From Bacteroidales bacterium (GTDB lineage: Bacteria; Bacteroidota; Bacteroidia; Bacteroidales; UBA932): a stretch of DNA of 64,000 bases. This document shows, piece after piece, positions 60,216 to 64,000 of the stretch. Below the pieces are notes generated by a model. It made no database searches and was not told where the DNA came from. It saw nothing but the letters and a program-made list of their open reading frames with translations. Every line of letters starts with the position of its first letter. The first letter of the stretch is position 1. The DNA lies in the NCBI GenBank assembly GCA_017617495.1, contig JAFZWD010000056.1, forward strand, positions 1 through 64,000. Reading direction: 5' to 3'. A program made the translations under genes and the position numbers.

Positions 60216-61223
60216 TTATGGTGTTACGAAGTCACTATCATTAAATGTAACCGCGCCAAAATTATTAAGCGTCTTTCCATTAGCAATATTCTTGTATGTA
60301 CTACCACTATTGGGCAAAGTAACCACCTTTGTAGCAACTTTACCTTCATTGTTGGTAAACTTAAAGGTAAGAATGGCATTTCCTCTGGCCGAATTGCCGG
60401 CCGTACGAATACAAGCCCAATAAACGTTTTGCGGTAAACTATTGTCACCATTTCTAATAGTAATAGTTTTAGATCCGCCACCATTTAAGAAAGTAAAACT
60501 ACCACTGAATGCATCCAGCAAAGTAAACTTCATATCTTGCTTAATACCGTCACTTGCTAAGAATTGGTTAGCATCACTTATCGAGTAACCTAAGGTAATA
60601 TCTATTCTCCTTATATCCCTGTCGGAAGGAAGGGTAAGTTTGCAAAGTGCCGAGCGAGGGTAGAATATTGAATTTCCGTTGGTAGTACTAAATTTCTTAT
60701 TCTCCGAATCATAGGTATACTGCGCCGCTATTACACTATACTTGAAGCCTGTTCCATCTTGCTCTGCAGGAATATTTGCGTAGAATACATAACGGGGCGT
60801 GCTATCGTATGTGAGTGTAATCGAGCTGTTTGTCGGGTTTTTGAGCAGTCCGACAAAATAATTACCACCGGTGGCTGTTGTATATCCATCAGGCATATAA
60901 CCAGTGAAAACAGTATTATACTGACCAGGAGTCCCAGTAACAGTGAAATCATGCCAATTTGTAACAAGTTGATTTGCGACCGAATAAGCAATCATTTGAA
61001 AAGAATCTGAGGATTCCCACTTAAGATTGGTGGGTGATGATGCATCTTTCCACGTATATCTTGTTTCCGGAGTGGTTGCCTCAGCATCATCTATCTCGGG
61101 GTTTGGAACAACAATTTGAATAGGAGTCCCTTTTGAGGGGCCCGCTACGGGGTTTTCCTTCGAACAAGAAAAAGCTATCATTACTGCTACAGCAACAAAT
61201 AGCGCATTAGCAATCTTTCTCAT
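60216..61223 (-). CDS. Fimbrillin-like lipoprotein, AT-rich
   Basis: This 335-residue lipoprotein (Cys20 in MIAFSC) has beta-rich fimbrillin-type sequence: NLKWESSDSFQMIAYSV, NTVFTGYMPDG, NYFVGLLKNP, SALCKLTLPSDRDIRRIDITL, with a Gly/Asn-rich end (GKTLNNFGAVTFNDSD). Codons are clearly more AT-rich than in every other gene of the window, suggesting recent transfer. It is the last gene of the operon: SusC, SusD, small ORF, then this gene, 6 bases after the small ORF. Surface adhesin or glycan-binding role is inferred. Confidence 0.68.
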   Translation of the reverse strand: MRKIANALFVAVAVMIAFSCSKENPVAGPSKGTPIQIVVPNPEIDDAEATTPETRYTWKDASSPTNLKWESSDSFQMIAYSVANQLVTNWHDFTVTGTPGQYNTVFTGYMPDGYTTATGGNYFVGLLKNPTNSSITLTYDSTPRYVFYANIPAEQDGTGFKYSVIAAQYTYDSENKKFSTTNGNSIFYPRSALCKLTLPSDRDIRRIDITLGYSISDANQFLASDGIKQDMKFTLLDAFSGSFTFLNGGGSKTITIRNGDNSLPQNVYWACIRTAGNSARGNAILTFKFTNNEGKVATKVVTLPNSGSTYKNIANGKTLNNFGAVTFNDSDFVTP

Positions 61224-61229
61224 AATACA

Positions 61230-61397
61230 TCAAAACAGTCCAGTAAGATCATTCTCGGTCATTGCTCCCAGATTAAATACGGCATCCACTTCTTCACTTG
61301 CACAGACGATTCTTTCTGTACACAAGGAGAGTGCTTCTGCGACAGGCGGGGCGTAACTGCGCCTCCCACTGTCTTTGAATAAAAGTTTTGTTTTCAT
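61230..61397 (-). CDS. 55-residue small protein ahead of fimbrillin-like gene (family member E)
   Basis: It reads MKTKLLFKDSGRRSYAPPVA then EALSLCTERIVCASEEVDAV and FNLGAMTENDLTGLF. The Y-x-P-P segment followed by V-C-A-S-E-E matches the centre of 45191-45313 (VLCASEDE). The tail is acidic but lacks the Trp-Glu end of the others. It lies 46 bases after SusD and ends 6 bases before the fimbrillin ATG. There is no signal peptide and no known domain. Confidence 0.58.
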   Translation of the reverse strand: MKTKLLFKDSGRRSYAPPVAEALSLCTERIVCASEEVDAVFNLGAMTENDLTGLF

Positions 61398-61443
61398 AAA
61401 AATTAAAATTAGTTGATATGATTAATAGTTGATAATAAGCTTG

Positions 61444-63375
61444 TTATGGTTTCACCACGGCGAAGTCGTTGGCGGCATCTTCGATGCTGATGGCCTGGTT
61501 GTGGACGATTTCGTCGTTGGGGAATTCGAGCAGCAGGCTGCCGCGGAGTTCCGACGCGTTGGTGCGGAACGGCGGAGTGTTGCTGCTGTAAATGGCGCAG
61601 CAGTAGTTGAGGGTGCCGGGCGTTGCCGCCGTCCTGCTCTCGAGCTGCTGTTCGGGCAGAAGGAGGAAGGCGGTGAGGGGCTTCGCGATGTTCTCGGCAA
61701 GCCAGCCTGCGCCCATGCGGTGGGTATCCCAGTACTCATGACCTTCGGAGTACATCTCGAACACCCTCTCCCAGAAGATGGCGTTTATAAGCGCCTCCTG
61801 GGGGTCGGCCTCCGCCGTAAACTCGTCATCCGCCCACTTGGGGTACTGCGCGTCAGGCTGTCCGTCGGGGGCGGAATGACGTGCGCGGGCGTGGATTACC
61901 TCTATATAATCCTTCGCCTTCTGCCAGTAGCTGTCGCCCGGGCCGGAAGAAAGGTTTGCCGCCGCTTCCGCAGCGATGAGGTACATCTCCGCGAAGCGCA
62001 TTACATAGAAGTCCGCCCTGCCGGAGTTGCCGTTGTAGGTAGGATCCAGGTACTTGATGAAGAAGGGCTCGGAGTTCTTATCGTAGAGGCGCCTGTAGAC
62101 CTGCCCTGCCGAAGGATACAGCAGTATCCACTGCTCGTTGCCTTCCTGCTGGCAATAATACTGGTCGTGCAGGATCGTAGCGTCGAAACGCGGGTCGCCG
62201 CAACTTACGTAAATATCCTGGTTGTCCGGAAGCGTACCCTGGACTCCGCCGTGGGTCGCGCACCATTTCTGGTACACGAAGCGGGAAGGACGCCAGCGGC
62301 CGTAGTTGTTGTTGGTGCCGGTCTTCTGCTGGGTTCCTCCGGGGAATTTAGGAAGCGACCTGATGGCCGTGTAGTTGGATGCGGAAGCACCGGATTCCGG
62401 GGAATTCGTGATGACGAATATGCGCTCCGGCAGCAGCCAGTCCTCCTGTTCCGTCCAGCGGAAGAGGTCGGTAAACTTGGGAGCAAGGGAATACGGCCCG
62501 TGTTCGATGACGTCCTCCGCACAGGCGAGAGCGGCATCCAGCGCCGCCTCGCTCACCTGAGTGGGAGTCGAGGACGAGGTGATACCCTGGAACATTCCGC
62601 CGAAGTCGGGATTGCGTACGCCGTACCTTGCCTGGCGCTTGTCGGGATCCCAGAAGTTGTCGGAGGAATGCTTCATGATGGTGCCGATTGTCAGGTATAC
62701 CTGCGAGAGCATTGCCTGGGCCGCCCATTTGCAGGGACGTCCCGCACCCTGGGTAGATATCTGGGTAACGCGGTCATAGCTCCTCATGTTCTCGAAGGCG
62801 AACTTGAGATCGTCCACCACCAGGGCGTAGACCTCCCAGAAGGGAGAACGCCCGACATGGGCATCGTCGTAGTCGCTCACGCTCTTTGTGTGGATGGGCA
62901 CATCCGCCCATCCGCGAACGAGATAGTAGTAGGCCAGTCCGCGATAGAAACGGGCTTCGCCCTCTATCTCTTTCTTGTAAGCATCCTCAACGGGCGAATC
63001 GGGCAAATGCTCCAGAAGCCTGTTGGCCCTGTTTATGACATTGTAGAAGCCCTTGTATTCGTTGAAGTTATAGGGATGCATTGCATACTGGGTAAATGCA
63101 TACGAGCAGGTCCAGCGCTGCTGGGCGTCCGTGAGGTAAGTGGATGCCGCGCCCCAGTGGATGAGGCCGGAGCAGGACATCAGGAACTCGTTCATGTTGC
63201 CCGTTATCATGGCGTCGCCCGCAAAGCCGCGGAGCACGCCGAAAACCTGCGCTTCAAGCGCACCCTCGGTGCCATAGGCAACCTCGTCGCTGAGCGATGT
63301 GGTCGGCTTCTCCTTCAGGAAATCGCAGGATGCAAGCAGCAAAATGACAGCAAACAGTGTAATTATCTTTTTCAT
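61444..63375 (-). CDS. SusD/RagB-family surface glycan-binding lipoprotein (second locus)
   Basis: This 643-residue lipoprotein starts at the ATG at 63375, giving MKKIITLFAVILLLASC with Cys17; an ATG three codons earlier is possible. SusD features are DFLKEKPTTSLSDEVAYGTEGALE, the helical repeat region (ANRLLEHLPDSPVEDAYKKEIEGEARFYRGLAYYYLVRGWADVPI), and FYVMRFAEMYLIAAEAAANL before EALINAIFWERVFEMYSEGHEYWDTHRMG. It follows the SusC-like gene by 12 bases. The substrate is unknown because the rest of this locus lies beyond the window. Confidence 0.92.
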   Translation of the reverse strand: MKKIITLFAVILLLASCDFLKEKPTTSLSDEVAYGTEGALEAQVFGVLRGFAGDAMITGNMNEFLMSCSGLIHWGAASTYLTDAQQRWTCSYAFTQYAMHPYNFNEYKGFYNVINRANRLLEHLPDSPVEDAYKKEIEGEARFYRGLAYYYLVRGWADVPIHTKSVSDYDDAHVGRSPFWEVYALVVDDLKFAFENMRSYDRVTQISTQGAGRPCKWAAQAMLSQVYLTIGTIMKHSSDNFWDPDKRQARYGVRNPDFGGMFQGITSSSTPTQVSEAALDAALACAEDVIEHGPYSLAPKFTDLFRWTEQEDWLLPERIFVITNSPESGASASNYTAIRSLPKFPGGTQQKTGTNNNYGRWRPSRFVYQKWCATHGGVQGTLPDNQDIYVSCGDPRFDATILHDQYYCQQEGNEQWILLYPSAGQVYRRLYDKNSEPFFIKYLDPTYNGNSGRADFYVMRFAEMYLIAAEAAANLSSGPGDSYWQKAKDYIEVIHARARHSAPDGQPDAQYPKWADDEFTAEADPQEALINAIFWERVFEMYSEGHEYWDTHRMGAGWLAENIAKPLTAFLLLPEQQLESRTAATPGTLNYCCAIYSSNTPPFRTNASELRGSLLLEFPNDEIVHNQAISIEDAANDFAVVKP

Positions 63376-63387
63376 ATCCGTCATTCT

Positions 63388-64000
63388 TTAGAAGGTGAAC
63401 TTGGCAGTGAACATAACAGAGCGCGCTCCCGGGTAGGAACCCATGTCGGCACCTTTGCGCCATACAGAGCCGTAGCTGTTGACGTCGGGGTCGAAGCCGC
63501 TGTAGCGGGTCCATATCCAGAGGTTGTTGCCGGAGAGGCTGAAGTTCATCCCGCGCACGAACTTCGCCTTCTTGAGGGGAAGGTCGTAAGCGAGGGTTAC
63601 AGAGGAGAGCCTGAGGTAGGAGCCGTCTTCGACGAAGCGGTCGGAAATGATCTGCATGTCGAAGGCTTCGTACTTGTCGATGGCCGGATACTTCTGGCTC
63701 ATGTTCTCCTGGGTCCAGGCTTTCTTGTATGCCTCGTAGGTGAGGTTGTAACCCACGTTCGCGACGTCGGTGTTCATCACCTGGTTGACATTGTAGATGT
63801 CGTTGCCCCATGAGCCGGTGAAGCTCAGGTTCAGGGACAGATGCCTGTAGACGAAGGTAGTGTTGAAGCCGTAGGTAAAGTCGGGGTTCGGGTCGCCGAT
63901 GATGGTGCGGTCGTAATTGTCCACGTAGCCGTTGCCGTCGAGGTCGACATACTGGATTGCACCGGGGTCGCGGTATGCGCCGCCTTCCGAAATCGGGATA
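63388..64000 (-). CDS. SusC/RagA-family TonB-linked transporter (C-terminal ~203 residues, truncated by window edge)
   Basis: The frame is open to the window end. Visible are the late-barrel features NGYVDNYDRTIIGDPNPDF, YRHLSLNLSFTGSWGNDIYN, GSYLRLSSVTLAYDLP, NNLWIWTRYSGFDPDVNS and the terminal strand ARSVMFTAKFTF ending in Phe. These are typical of the C-terminal part of SusC proteins. It pairs with the SusD gene 12 bases downstream. Confidence 0.95.
   Translation of the reverse strand, partial: IPISEGGAYRDPGAIQYVDLDGNGYVDNYDRTIIGDPNPDFTYGFNTTFVYRHLSLNLSFTGSWGNDIYNVNQVMNTDVANVGYNLTYEAYKKAWTQENMSQKYPAIDKYEAFDMQIISDRFVEDGSYLRLSSVTLAYDLPLKKAKFVRGMNFSLSGNNLWIWTRYSGFDPDVNSYGSVWRKGADMGSYPGARSVMFTAKFTF

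Overview
The window looks like a chromosomal segment of a fairly GC-rich gut-type Bacteroidota (Bacteroidales). The reasons are SusC/SusD pairs, fimbrillin-type lipoproteins, HmuY, an Rpn-type transposase, and several -33/-7 promoters of the Bacteroides type (TTTG, 19-21 bases, TAnnTTTG). The species cannot be named from sequence alone.

Layout. (1) 1-7800, plus strand: the 3' part of rpoC with its terminator, then a compact run of cysS, xth, a small membrane protein and a secreted FAD oxidoreductase. (2) 7790-11128, minus: a heme/tetrapyrrole uptake operon (exported chelatase-like protein, TonB-dependent receptor, HmuY-like lipoprotein) behind a Fur-like dyad. (3) 11243-11768: a dense field of hairpins, including a 137-base four-way-junction element, next to tRNA-Arg(TCT). 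(4) 11828-14329: an LPG-synthase-type membrane protein diverging from a PfkB sugar/nucleoside kinase and a small unknown protein.

(5) 14344-45041, minus: an unbroken run of 19 genes over about 30.7 kb forming one large polysaccharide-utilisation locus. SusC/SusD/SusE-like genes and a GH105-beta-helix enzyme sit with two CE12-like esterases, two beta-helix proteins, three LVIVD propellers and many fimbrillin-type lipoproteins. GH105 and CE12 point to pectin, probably rhamnogalacturonan. A divergent promoter region at 45042-45190 separates it from a plus-strand small-ORF/fimbrillin pair (45191-47205). (6) 47255-56246, minus: a five-gene operon of overlapping or nearly touching genes: a secreted GH3-CE7 fusion, a radical-SAM activase, a divergent glycyl radical enzyme, a sugar MFS porter and a GH31. 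(7) 56247-60215: repeat-rich DNA with an Rpn transposase, a duplicated Rpn 3' end and a Fic protein whose motif histidine is glutamine. (8) 60216-64000, minus: the end of another SusC/SusD locus, with a small ORF and an AT-rich fimbrillin.

The most notable pattern is a family of five unlisted 40-55-residue ORFs (33408-33548, 38125-38265, 38299-38439, 45191-45313, 61230-61397), with four of the five directly ahead of a fimbrillin-type gene and the fifth stacked just ahead of another member. They share a Y/P-rich start, a Cys-x-Ser centre in four of the five, and in four of the five an acidic tail ending around Asp/Glu-Trp-Glu. One full-size fimbrillin ends in the same tail. Around them, a few modules (fimbrillin, LVIVD propeller, a beta-sandwich, beta-helix, C-type-lectin-like end) are recombined into many architectures. 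The second notable system is the glycyl-radical sugar operon.
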